Shown here: positions 12,084 to 24,207 of the stretch, in pieces
How the letters are laid out: every line of letters starts with the position of its first letter
How positions within the stretch are numbered: position 1 is the first letter of the stretch
Origin: Puccinellia tenuiflora
Lineage: Eukaryota > Streptophyta > Magnoliopsida > Poales > Poaceae
DNA length: 64,000 bases
Direction: 5' to 3'
Assembly: GCA_012064385.1 (NCBI GenBank)
Contig: QRDG01000422.1
Coordinates: forward strand, 349,477-413,476
The notes under the pieces: generated by a model
The model's input: the letters and a program-made list of their open reading frames with translations, nothing else
The model's database searches: none
Told to the model about the DNA's origin: nothing
Position numbers and translations under genes: made by a program

Positions 12084-14556
12084 TGAAAGAACAAGCTATG
12101 CCCGAGATGTCGCCTAGAGGGGGGGGGGGGGGGGGGGGGTGAATAGCCGATTAACATTTTTCTATTTAGGTGCTTGATAATTGCGGAATAAAACTATGTG
12201 TTTAAATTAACAAGCCAACAACCTAATATACTAGGTTTACCTAAAGTGCACCAACAACTTATGCTAAGCAAGGCAAGCAACAAGGTGATAGCAAGATATA
12301 AACTTCAAGCACGAAGGCTATCACAATGTAAATTGCATAAGTAAAAGCTCGGGTATAGAGATAACCGAGGCACGCGGAGACAAGGATGTATTCCCGAGTT
12401 CCTCCTTGTTAAGGGAGTACGTCTCATTGGAGGGGTGTGAGCTCGCCACAAGAGGCCTACTCAAGATGCCACAAAGGCCTCACCCTATTCTCCGATGAAC
12501 CGCACCCAAGGGTTTGGTTCACCTTCCACTATCGGAATCCTTCGAGGCGGATTCCGGAGCCCTTTACAACTCTTCTTGGGGCACACACCCACAAATCAAT
12601 TGGGGGCTCCCAAATTGTGCCGAAGCTTCACAACCGAAGTCTTCGCGGCACCTCCAACCGTCTAGGGTACACAATGCACCCAAGAGGCACAAAGCTCTTG
12701 GGAACACAATGCACCCAAGAGTAACAAGCTTCTCAACGTCGATCTTCACGTATCACCGTAGGGAGAGCAACCCGATGCAACAAATGCAAAAGGCAAGAAC
12801 ACACTAAGTGGTCAAATCCTTCACTCTCAAATTCCAACCAAGCAACAAATGCTTTGGGGGGAATAAGAGAGGAAGAACAAAGAGGATGAACACAAAGCAA
12901 CCCCAAAATCTAGATCCACAAGATTCCCTCACTTAGAGGAGATTTTGATTGGTGAAATGATAGATCTAGATCTCCTCTCTTGAATCCCTAAGTTTGGGCA
13001 AGAATCATTGGAGGGATTGAGAGGAATGAAGCTCACAAGGTTAGCAACAATGGAGGAGAGAGGAAAACAAGTGAGCAAGGTGAGCAACCAGGTTTTGGGG
13101 AAGAAGGAGGCTTTTTATAGCCTCCCCCAAAAACTAGCCGTTACAGCCTTTCCAGGCCGGAGACTCCGGTGTAAGTGGGCCGGAGACTCCGGCCTGGGCC
13201 GGACATTCCGGCCAGGCTCCGGGCACTACGGATCATCGGGGTGGGCCGGATATTCCGGTCCAGAGGGGCGGAGACTCCGGCCTGGCCGGAGACTCCGGAC
13301 CCTCTCCGGGGGTGTTCCGGACCCCTATCCAGTACCGCACCACAAAGACGCAAACGAGCTGAGAAAACCTGGGGCCGGAGATTCCGGGTCCCTTGGGCCG
13401 GAGATTCCGGTCCATCTCCGGGGTACCTCCGGACCCCAGTCCAGAAGTGCACCACACAAATCCATTCGGCAGCGAAAAAACAGGAGACCGGAGATTCCGG
13501 TCCAGAGGGCCGGAGACTCCGGCCAGGCCGGAGATTCCGGACACACTCCGGGCCAGATCCAAAAAGCAAATCCAAAGCCCCATAACTTTTGCATATGAAC
13601 TCCGTTTTCGATAATCTTGGACTCGTTGGAATCGTCACAATGAGCACAACAAGAATATGCAGAGAAACATCATGGCCCAACAATATATTATAAAAACCAA
13701 ATGGGGAAAGTTTAAAAGCTCTTTTTCGCAAACCGAAAAACCGTTTCTTTTGCAATTGAAGTCCGAATGAAGCAAAACCAATTTTGTTGGAAAGAGGACG
13801 ACAAAAGCAACCTTTGAAAATGGCAAACTAGCAAAGGAGATTTTGCAAAGGGTTGGAAAGGTGAAACCTTCCAAAAGGATGAACCGGCAAAATCTCCAAT
13901 ACCGAAGATGCAAAATGAAGACGCATATGCAACCGTTTTTGGTGATCTTAGCCTTGTCATAACACGCACGACAAGCACCAAGACCACACCACGATAAGAG
14001 TCAAATAAGAACCAATGAAGATGATTTCAAGGATGCAAAGGGTTGAGCTCTCCACGAACGATACGATCAAGTTACTCGGTCGAGAGCCCCTCTTGATAGT
14101 ACGGTTATCTATCCTATAATCCGGTCTCTCACTAAACATCATGAGACCGGTAAAAAAGAAACCCTATCAAGATCATACCTTTGCCTTGCGTATTAATCCA
14201 CTTGAGGTCGATGGAGACGATCTTCATCTCCTCAAGACGAACCATCTTCTTGATTGCGCTTCGCTTGGTGAAGATTCACATGTGGCTCCCCCATACACCA
14301 AGATGGGAGAAGCACCACTTCGGCAAATCTTCACTTGGCCTTTGTCTTGATGACAAACACCTTGGCCTTGATTAACAAATAATCTTCTTCCCTTAACCTC
14401 GACTCCAACACATGGACAACAAGCAAGACCTTGACTCCAACAAATGGAGACAAGCAAGCTAATGGACACCTACAAATATAGCTCAATGCAAATATTAGTC
14501 CATAGAGATTGTCATTAATTACCAAAACCATGCATGGGGGCAACCATGCACTTTCA
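12084..14556 (-). repeat. 3' LTR (left copy)
   Basis: This is a 2473-bp LTR with TG and CA ends. It contains a run of 21 G at 12119-12139 and an array of the near-palindrome CCGGAGACTCCGG and its variants at about 13155-13560. The array causes overlapping open frames on both strands that are not genes. The copy differs from the right LTR by several percent by eye. Confidence 0.85.
13155..13560. repeat. CCGGAG-N-CTCCGG motif array inside the LTR
   Basis: About 400 bases are dominated by the 13-mer CCGGAGACTCCGG and the variant CCGGAGATTCCGG, spaced irregularly and often next to GGGCC or CAGGCC. The halves CCGGAG and CTCCGG are complementary, so each unit is a small inverted repeat. The same array recurs in the right LTR at about 19465-19835, so it belongs to the family rather than to one copy. 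Confidence 0.8.
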
Positions 14557-17500
14557 ATCTCCCCCATTTTGGTAATTGATGACAATCCCGTTTAAGAGGG
14601 TTTATATAAGCAACCTTGCACGACAAACAAGCAAGGATGCAAAGAGCATTAAAGGCAAATGCAACAAAAGCATAAAACCCAAATTCTCTTAAATCCTCTA
14701 AACTACTCCCCCATTGGCATCGATTGCCAAAATGGGGAGAAAAATTTAGAGAGCCAATATAATATGAGTTCCTCCATAAAGTGTGCATTTCTCAAGATAT
14801 GAGTGAAATCAAATGCACTTATTCATTGACGAATAATTAGAGGGAATCAAACTATATTGAGGATCCAAAGATTGCAAAAGGATGAAGTCATTTTAAACAT
14901 CTCCACAAAGGAGAAAAGCAATCGAAAAGATCCAAAGCGAGAGTTCTAAATAAAAATGGAGAAGCTCCCCAATGTTCATGCACTATTGAGGAGTGCACAA
15001 ATATGGCATCCTCGCTCCCCCAAAGTCATCTACAACACGCAACAAGTGCAAGAGTGCACAATGCAAAAGCAAATCATAGCACTTGCACCAAATATGTGGT
15101 TGAGCCATAAAGGAGATACCAATTTTCAAAGATTCAACATAAGATAGGCCCAACCGAGATAAAACGAAGATCTTTAAAAAGGTATGCTCACTCGCTTAGG
15201 GATACCAATTGGAAACTAAAACCAATTGAAATTCCAAAAGCTAGTGAGAGCATTTAGTCAAAGAAAAATCAACATGCTCACCATGGTAGGCATGAGGTCA
15301 AAGATCTTCAAGAAATACATGAGTGTGCAAAGATACCAACAAACGATAAGACAAGCACTCATGAGACAAATTTGGAGCCACCAAAGAATTATAGATGAAA
15401 CACAAGGTGGCTCAAAAAGAAATAGGATACCAACTAAAAGGTGACCTCTCTCATATGTATAGGTTTCTAAGTAGACAAACCATTGAAGATATACATCCGC
15501 AAAGAAACATATACATACGAAATAGTTCGGGAAAAAGAGAACAAGGTATCCAAAAGGAAGTCATACATATACAAACGAGATTGTTGCTTAAAGCATGGCA
15601 CATAGCTCAAATTTATCTCATTGTATATAAATGAACTTCAAATATATCAAATGCATCACACATATCACTAAGGGAACAAGAGATAGTAGAGATGCTTTGA
15701 AATAGGCAACAAGTATCACAAACAAATAATATCAATTGAAGAAAAGGTTTTTGCAAATTCAACACAAATATCACAAAGATATGTTAAGTGAAGGAAAAGG
15801 CCAAAACCACAACAGTTGCATATAAGAGATTTCATGCCAAGAGGCAACCTACACAAGGTTGAAAACTAGAAAGGTATGCATGAGATGGATACTTGTTACC
15901 GAGATGCATTGACGATGAAGATGATGAGAGTTGGTTTGTCATCAAAGCTTTACTCCGACAATCACACGGTGAGAACACCTTCCTTATGAATGAGGCAAGC
16001 ATCCAATGCATCTCCATTGTACCTAAAACACAATTAGAGTACAAAATGGTTCCCAAACTCATTGGGTCCCATAGTAGTTAGATAAACTACAATATATAGG
16101 AAACACTCCACATAAATATGTGCATATGGATATGAAATTGAATTTCATGCACATCTTAGCCGATTTAGGATTCGGTGGAGTATCCCCTATATATTGGATC
16201 AAGAAAGATAAGCATGCTAAAATAATATAAATTAGTAACCAAGAATGCAAAGGCTTTCTAGAACCAAAAGAGATACAATTTGGAAAAAAACACCAAGTAA
16301 ACCAAGAAGAGAGCACACAAGAGTGTGACACTAAAGGTTGTCCAAATTATATCAAACTCCAAATCAACACATGATTGAGGAAAAATCAAACCAACATATG
16401 ATTGATTCCAAAACACATCAACACATGAAGTGTGATATCAAAAGGAATCAAATCAACACAACAAATGATCGATAAGACACCAATTGAAAATAAGATACCA
16501 ATTAAAAAAAATACCAACTAGGAGAAAAGATACCAAGAAGAGGGTGATACTTGACCGAAATCAAGTAAAGTAAAATAAGGCAAAAAGGTATCAAGACCCC
16601 CACAATAAATATCAATTAGAACAAATATCTATGGAGGAGATATTAAATTCCAATTAATACCAATTGAAGGTACCAAAACACAAGATAAAGAATCAAATGC
16701 CAATTGAAAGGATCAAATATTGATAGATAGAATAGTGTTCTAAATAAAAAGGAATGCTCCCCCAAGATTAATGCATTATCTTAGATATTTGCATTTGAAT
16801 ACAAAATGCACACACAAGGGATCATTACTCTCCATATTTTATCTATAACACTAAACACTACCGATTGAAAAAATAGGATCCTTGCAAGAGGCAAATAGTG
16901 CAATAAATAGGGCAATTTAAAGAAAGAGCCAATATGAAGATGGTCTACAAAATCCACCACAATTACTAGAATCACTTGTCATGGACAAGGAGTACATGGA
17001 GATATTTCTCGGTGGTATATAGGAATGGTGTTCAAGACCAACTTCACAACAAGTAAGCATATGGCAAGAGATAAGAAATAAAACACCATATTTTGAAAAA
17101 GTTTTGTTGGTAGTTTCAATTATTCGAACCAACCGGCAAAGCCATGGTTAGAATAAAATGAAACAAATGGTTTCTCACATAATATATGGAAATGGATATT
17201 AGAGAAAAACCACACCAAGCAAACTCACACAAACAAGAGCCAAAGAATAACCAAAGGAAAATTGGAACTTGTTTGAGCAAACATGCCACATAGGAAAAAG
17301 ATAATTTACAATATCAAATCTAGGTGGCAAACCTCAAATGTTCACATTTTTATGGTATTGTAATATGCACATAGCTTATTACTCCCCCATAATTAATGTG
17401 ATAAAACATTTATTTTTAAACAAGTGGCAAATAAAGCCAACTAGAGAAATTAATGGACATTGTAGAATTTGAATTTCTCATGAATATGACATACCACATA

Positions 17501-17736
17501 GTAGCTAGATAATATTGAAATATCAATACTAGGTGGTGTGCCTCATGTACACACATTTTTAGGTTTGTGAGGTGCACAAAGCACATCACTCCCCCAAAAA
17601 GGGATAGTCCATTAATATCTCAAAGAGCCAAAAGAAATCCACACAAGATTCAATAAAGCTCAACACAAAGTTACACATACATGATACACAACTATCTTAC
17701 ATAACCTTGAGTAACAAGACAAGTAGGAAGGTAGCA
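14557..17736 (-). mobile_element. Internal domain of the LTR element, no coding capacity
   Basis: The 3.2 kb between the LTR copies is strongly A-rich on the plus strand and has no frame with retroelement similarity. The motif TGGGGGAG (minus strand), with one or two changed flanking bases, recurs near 14560, 14708, 15016, 16758, 17383 and 17590. Only the first touches an LTR and acts as the expected polypurine tract. Segments near 17322-17390 and 17530-17598 are diverged copies of each other. The motif accaattgaa recurs between about 15200 and 16720. Confidence 0.7.
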
Positions 17737-18399
17737 TATGCCCGAGATGTCGCCTAGAGGGGGGGGTGAATAGACGATTAACACTTTTTCTATTTAGGGG
17801 CTTGATAATTGCGGAATAAAACTATGTGTTTAAATTAACAAACCAACAACCTAATATACTAGGTTTATCTAAAGTGCACCAACAACTTATGCTAAGCAAG
17901 GCAAGCAACAAGGTGATAGCAAGATATAAACTTCAAGCACGAAGGCTATCACCATGTAAATTGCATAAGTAAAAGCTCGGGTATAGAGATAACCGAGGCA
18001 CGCGGAGACGAGGATGTATTCCCGAGTTCCTCCTTGTTAAGGGAGTACGTCTCATTGGAGGGGTGTGAGCTCGCCACAAGAGGCCTACTCAAGATGCCAC
18101 AAAGGCCTCACCCTATTCTCCGATGAACCGCACCCAAGGGTTTGTTTCACCTTCCACTATCGGAATCCTTCGAGGCGGATTCCGGAGCCCTTTACAACTC
18201 TTCTTGGGGCACACACCCACAAATAAATTGGGGGCTCCCAAATTGTGCCGAAGCTTCACAACCGAAGTCTTCGCGGCACCTCCAACCGTCTAGGGTACAC
18301 AATGCACCCAAGAGGCACAAAGCTCTTGGGAACACAATGCACCCAAGATTAACAAGCTTCTCAACGTCGATCTTCACGTATCACCGTAGGGAGAGCAAC
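17737..18399 (-). repeat. Partial third LTR copy
   Basis: This 663-bp stretch repeats the left portion of the LTR, starting at tatgcccgagatgtcgcc. It lacks the terminal tgaaagaaca. It stops at gagagcaac exactly where the full right LTR begins, with no target duplication at the junction. By eye it is clearly closer to the left LTR (roughly 10 differences) than to the right LTR (roughly 30) over the shared stretch. Confidence 0.8.
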
Positions 18400-20840
18400 T
18401 GAAAGAACAAACGATGTCCCGATGTCGCCTAGAGGGGGGGGGGGGGGGTGAATAGGCGATTAAAACTTTTTCTATTTAGGGGCTTGATAATTGCGGAATA
18501 AAACTAGGTGTTTAAATTAACAAGCCAACAACCTAAAATTCTAGGTTTACCTAAAGTGCACCAACAACTTATGCTAAACAAGGCAAGTAACAAGGTGATA
18601 GCAAGATAAATAACTTCAAGCACGAAGGCTATCACAATGTAAAATGCATAAGTAAAGCTCGGGTATAGAAATAACCGAGGCACGCGGAGACGAGGATGTA
18701 TTCCCGAGTTCCTCCTTGTTAAGGGAGTACGTCTCGTTGGAGGGGTGTGAGCTCGCCACAAGAGGCCTACTCAAGATGCCACAATGGCCTCACCCTATTC
18801 TCCGATGAACCTCACCCAAGGGATTGGTTCACCTTCCACTATCGGAATCCTTCGGGGCGGATTCCGGAGCCCTTTACAACTTCTCTTGGGGCACACACCC
18901 ACAACTCAATTGGGGGCTCCCAAACTCGTGCCGAATCTTCACAACTCGAAGACTTCGCGGCAGCTCCAACCGTCTGGGGTACACGATGCACCCAAGAGGA
19001 AACAAGCTCTTGGGAACACAATGCACCCAATAGTAACAAGCTTCTCAACATCGATCTTCACGTATCACCGTAGGGATAGCAACCCGATGCAACAAATGCA
19101 AAAGGCAAGAACACACTAAGTGGTCAAAATCCTTCACTCTCAAATTCCAACCAAGTAACAAATGCTTTGGGGGAATAAGAGAGGAAGAAGAAAGGGGATG
19201 AACACAAAGCAACCCAAAATCTAGATCCACAAGTTTCCCTCACTTAGAGGGGATTTTGATTGGTGGAATGGTAGATCTAGATCTCCTCTCTTGAATCCCT
19301 AAGTTTGGGCAAGAATCATTGGAGGGATTGAGAGGAATCAAGCTCACAAGATTAGCAACAAAGGAGGAGAGAGGAAAGCAAGTGAGCAAGAGCAGCAACC
19401 AGGTTTTGGGGAGGGAGGAGGCTTTTTATAGCCTCCCCCAAAAACTAGCCGTTGGACACTGTCCAGACCGGAGACTCCGGACCAAGTGACCGGAGACTCT
19501 GGCCTGCTGGGTCATCGGGGAGGCCGAAGATTCCGGTCATTGGGGCCGGAGACTCCGGGCACCCTCCGGGGGAGCTCCGGACCCCTATCCAGAGGCGCAC
19601 CACACAGATGCAAATGGGCTGAGAGAAAAAAGGAGGGCCGAAGATTTCGGGTCCTCGGGTCGGAGACTCCGGTGGGCCGGAGACTCCGGTCCATCTCCGG
19701 GGGAACTCCGGACCCCTATACAGAGGCGCACCACAGCAAACACAAAATGGCAGCGAAGACAGGGGGGCCGGAGATTCCGGGTCACAGGGCCGGAGATTCC
19801 GGTGGGTCGGAGATTCCGGGCCCTCTCCGGGGTAGTTCCAGCAGTAAAAACAGAAACCCATATCTTTTGCAAATGGACTCCGTTTTCGATAATCTTGGAC
19901 TCGTTGGAATCGTCACAATGAGCACAACAAGATTATGCAGAGAAACATCATGGTCCAACAATATATTGTAAAACCAAATGGGGAACGTTTTAATAGCTCT
20001 TTTTCGCAAACCGAAAAACCGTTTCTTTTGCAATTGAAGTCCGAATGAAGCAAAACCAATTTTGTTGGAAAGTGGACGACAACAACAACCTTTGAAAATG
20101 GCAAACTAGCAAAGGAGATGTTGCAAAGGGCTGGAAAGGTGAAACCTTCCAAAAGGATGAACCGGCAAAATCTCCAATATCAAAGATGCAAATGAAGACG
20201 CATATGCAAACCGTTTCGGTGATCTTAGCCTTGTCATAACATGCACGACAAGCACCAAGACCACACCACGATAAGAGTCAAATAAGAACCAAAGAAGATG
20301 ATTTCAAAGATGCAAGGATGCAAAGGGTTGAGCTCTCCACGAACGATACGATCAAGAAACTCGGTCGAGAGCCCCTCTTGATAGTACGGCTATCTATCCT
20401 ATAACTCGGTCTCTCAACTAACATCATGAGACCGGTAAAATAAAAGCCCTATCAAGATCATACCTTTGCCTTGCGCATTAATCCACTTGAGGTCAATGAA
20501 GACGATCTTCATCTCCTCAAGATGCACCAACTTCCTCGATTGCGCTTCGCTTGATGAAGATTCACATGGCTCCCCCATACACCAAGATGGGAGAAGCATC
20601 TCTTCGGCATATCTTCACTTGGCCTTTATCTTGATGACGAACACCTTGGCCTTGATTAACAAATAATCTTCTTCCCTTAACCTCGACTCCAACACATGGA
20701 GAACAAGCAAGACCTTGACTCCAACAAATGGAGACAAGCAAGCTAATGGACACCTACAAATATAGCTCAATGCAAATATTAGTCCATAGAGATTGTCATT
20801 AATTACCAAAACCATGCATGGGGGAAACCATGCACTTTCA
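18400..20840 (-). repeat. 5' LTR (right copy)
   Basis: This is a 2441-bp LTR that aligns end to end with the copy at 12084-14556. It includes a 15-base G run (18434-18448) and the CCGGAG array at about 19465-19835. It is followed directly by aagta, the duplicate of the 5-mer at the far left end. Confidence 0.85.
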
Positions 20841-21155
20841 AAGTATCCAAAGAGATATATACATGTGCAATGTTCTATGTTTTGTTCTCTTTCTGACTCA
20901 AAAATCGTCACATTCTAAATTCTATGATTCAAAAAACCCTTGTAGGAATATTCCTGAGGGTTGGTATCCTCCAAAATTCCTTTGGAAGTCTGTTTGGTTA
21001 ACTTTTTTTCGGCCTTTTGGCTTTGGCTTATAGGAAATAAAAAACTAAACAAGTCATGGCATGTGGACACAAGCAAGAGAATAGGCAAAACCTTTTGATG
21101 CTCCGTATAAAATTTGCTAGATTCTGAAGGCATAAGAATCATGCAAGATAGAGAG

Positions 21156-21438
21156 TATAGAATTGTTGCACTAGCCATCTAGACCAAAAGTCCAAAATGA
21201 TGGAAAGGGCTATGCAATATATTTATATTCAACACTCTCCCTCACGTCTAGACTATTTTAGTCCTTAGAGTGGGATCGGTGCAGGCCACAGGATTTTTTC
21301 CTTTTTTTAATACTGCGTGAACAGGGTCTCGAACTCGAGACCTCTTGGCTCTGATACCATATAGAATTGTTGCACTAGCCATCTAGACCAAAAGTCCGAA
21401 CTGATGGAAAGGGCTATGCAATATATTTATATTCAACA
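21156..21438 (-). mobile_element. TRIM element (SMART-like miniature LTR retrotransposon)
   Basis: Two 79-bp direct repeats, 21156-21234 and 21360-21438, both run from tatagaattg to ttcaaca. The flanking 5-mer gagag is present on both sides (21151-21155 and 21439-21443). The minus strand has TGGTATCAGAGCC (21359 down to 21347) touching the right repeat as primer-binding site, and GTGAGGGAGAG touching the left repeat as polypurine tract. The whole element is 283 bp. Size and structure fit TRIM elements such as the grass SMART family; the family assignment is from memory. It has no coding capacity. Confidence 0.88.
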
Positions 21439-21443
21439 GAGAG

Positions 21444-23789
21444 GACATTTTAGACATGTATATCTTGGTAAAAAATTAGACAAACCATCGACCCAAACCT
21501 CACTTTGCACTCCCAAATCTCCACGCCACACCCTATACACCCTAGCTACATTCGCACTCCCCTGCTCCAGCCTCACCACGGTATGGTGTGCAAGCTCAAG
21601 ACACACAGTAAGTTCTTGTGTGGATTCTGGATACTGTTTTCCTCGTCTGGAGGAAGCCACAGCAAAGTCCTCCACCAACATTTTCGACCAGTTGGTAAAA
21701 TATTCTTCATGACTTCTCTAAATTTCGAGTTTCTTCTTCTCTTGCTTTCCATTCTCAGAACTAATCGTGTACATATCCCTTTTCAAATCAGCCACAAGAA
21801 GGATGGCATGCAAAATGGCGAGTTGCTCAACGACTCTCCAAAGGAAGAAGTTCCTAAATAAGAGGAGCATCTTCTTTGACTGTAGAAGTGAATCCTCCTT
21901 TTTTTCGTAGTTAGTTTGGTAAATCCAGAATCTGGTGAATGGCAAGAGGCTCAAAGCTCCTTTTTTTCCAGAAGTAATATATCATGAATTGAATGCAATG
22001 AAATTTTGATCTAATTGAATGAAATGAAAATTTAGATTTAAATGTGCGTTGACGTTGTATATACGACGACACTAAGTTAGTGTGTTGGGCTAGTGTATAC
22101 TTACCACGTCGCGTATATGCGCCGCTGTAGATCCATCGTGATGCACATCAGTCGTGAAAGTATTCCACAGTGGAAATCCAATAGCCGACCTTGCCAAAGA
22201 GCCAAGAAAACACATTTTGTGCCCCCTTTTTCACGGACTGTCAATAAACGCCGTCAGAACACTTTCTTGGCTGATACAAGCGTTGTGTCACACCAATAGT
22301 GTTATAGTGATAGAAATTGGAAACATTGGTGAAACCGCTTTTGGAGTTGACCAAAGATATTTTTAACGTACCATTGTCACATGGAGATATTATAAATGGA
22401 TATGCAATAGTCATATTTTTTATATTTGATCAACTTGGTACATCTATACCGTGAATAAATTGGTGAACACAATAAGAATGCATATGAAGAGAGAGTGAAA
22501 ATAATGATGTAGTATTGTATTGATGCAACCGATGTTGAACTCTCTGGAAAATAGCTATTAGCGGGTCATAGTTCAGGTGCATTTGACTAACCATACACCA
22601 AAGTCCCCAGTTGTCACATTCCAAATACAATCATAAAGAACCAAATAATAAACAATACGTTGTAATTATCAGTGCTAAACTAAATTGCATGCCACTATAT
22701 GACCGGGTACATGAAGTCTAACTGCATCTTTGTGAAAATTTTAATAGGCCTACTAGTTTAGTCGAGGAGTCAAACTAATCCACAGCGAAAAAATAATTCT
22801 GGCAACGACGTGGGATGCATGTCCTTCTATGGAGCACCACGCAAGTGGTCACAGGATTCTAGACATAGGATGAAGCTAAAAACAGGTTAGCAGCAGGACC
22901 AGTAACATACATACTCGCTGCCCAAGATCCAAATCTGGATCGATAAACTAGTTTGACATTCTGGCTGGCTCACACACTCATGCAACAAGTTGCAACCCAG
23001 GAAGAAAATTGTTAGGAGCAACATAGCTTTGTGTATTTCCATTCTGATGAAAATTGAGATGCCAACTTGCAAAACATATGTCCTGAAAATAAAAGCCCTC
23101 AAAGTCCGCATCTTCAGTTTGTAGGGTGATATTCCATTTGATCTTTAATATTGTGTTGACTTTATGTTATCAACAAATATAAGAACATGGGTTCCAATTA
23201 CAGAAACATTAAAACATATGCATTCCCAATTGATATGGATATTACAACTCCAATTTTTTGCCACACAACCGTCCAAAGAAAAAAATGTAGACAAGTTGCA
23301 AGTCAAATTAACTTTGTTGACTCTGATTGGGCGTACACCTTACGCCAAATATAGGATAAACCTCTCTTTTTTCTTACTAGTTTTTAGCATGTAAAGTAAT
23401 TAGCAGCAGATAATAAAACCAACCCTCCTGTCATGGAGATTAAAATATGAGAAATGAAACCTGATGCAGACCTCAGATGCTCAATCAACTGCCATAACTG
23501 AAGCAACCTAAACCTGATGCATGGTTCAATCGTGTTTGCACGTAATCTAACATGAAGAAGAACATACCCAAGATGCCAAGTTGATCAAAATAAAATAAAC
23601 GAAACAGGAAACAAGGAGGCCACATGCTGCTACGGAGATGAGAATCCAATGACTGCCACAGCAGGAACACTCATTGCAATAGGCCAACACTTACAGCCTG
23701 TTGCATGCTGCAAGATTTTAGGGAGGGGAAACCTCTTGCCTAATCTATATATGTATATGCATTATTGCGAAAGAGCTAGTGATCAGATG
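21444..23789. other. Intergenic stretch without a recognised gene
   Basis: About 2.3 kb holds only short frames. The longest are a plus-strand frame of 118 codons at 21505-21861 and overlapping frames on the minus strand; neither shows a domain or a splice pattern I trust. No terminal-repeat pair was recognised. Confidence 0.4.
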
Positions 23790-23791
23790 TA

Positions 23792-23964
23792 CTCTCTCCG
23801 TTTCACAATATAAGATGTTTTAGATGTTTCACATATTATCTTGGTTCGGACTAAAATTAGTGGAAAGGGAGTGGACATGTACACTAAAACATATCTAGAT
23901 ACATGTGATACAAATGTGAATGTGAAAAAGTCCTAAAACATCTTATATTGTGGAACGGAGGGAG
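23792..23964. mobile_element. Stowaway MITE
   Basis: This is a 173-bp element with long terminal inverted repeats. The left end reads ctctctccgtttcacaatat and the right end is its near complement, ending ggaacggagggag. It is flanked by TA on both sides (23790-23791 and 23965-23966), the target duplication of Tc1/mariner-type elements. The ends match the Stowaway consensus common near grass genes. Confidence 0.93.
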
Positions 23965-24207
23965 TAGCACATAGCAGTAATCTACTGGTTTTACGATTGA
24001 TGACAAAGACCTGTTGTTAAAAGTAGAAGCGAGATGTTATCCAAATTAGAACGCAATCCAGAAAAAAAAAGGTTAACTCGAAATGTACTAGTCTGGTATG
24101 TTCTTTCTACTTGTGGATAAACTGAGATTGTAATGCTACAGTAATTAATTAAGTACAAAAAGGACTATAAAATTGAAACAGAAAAGTGCATCCCTATCTT
24201 GCAGTAA

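Larger units (their letters stand above)
12084..20840 (-). mobile_element. Large non-autonomous LTR retrotransposon with an extra partial LTR
   Basis: Two long near-identical repeats, 12084-14556 and 18400-20840, both begin tgaaagaacaa and end gcactttca. The outermost ends are flanked by the same 5-mer, aagta (12079-12083 and 20841-20845). A polypurine tract (minus strand AAAATGGGGGAGAT) touches the inner side of the left repeat, so the left copy is the 3' LTR and the element runs on the minus strand. The internal 3.2 kb has no gag or pol. A third, partial LTR copy (17737-18399) abuts the right LTR where a primer-binding site would be expected, and no primer site was seen. The element would depend on proteins supplied in trans. 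The family was not named. Confidence 0.85.

Noticed and set aside
13008..13755. Frames of 196 and 204 codons on opposite strands
   Set aside because: They are produced by the CCGGAG array, recur in the other LTR with different frames and have no family similarity.
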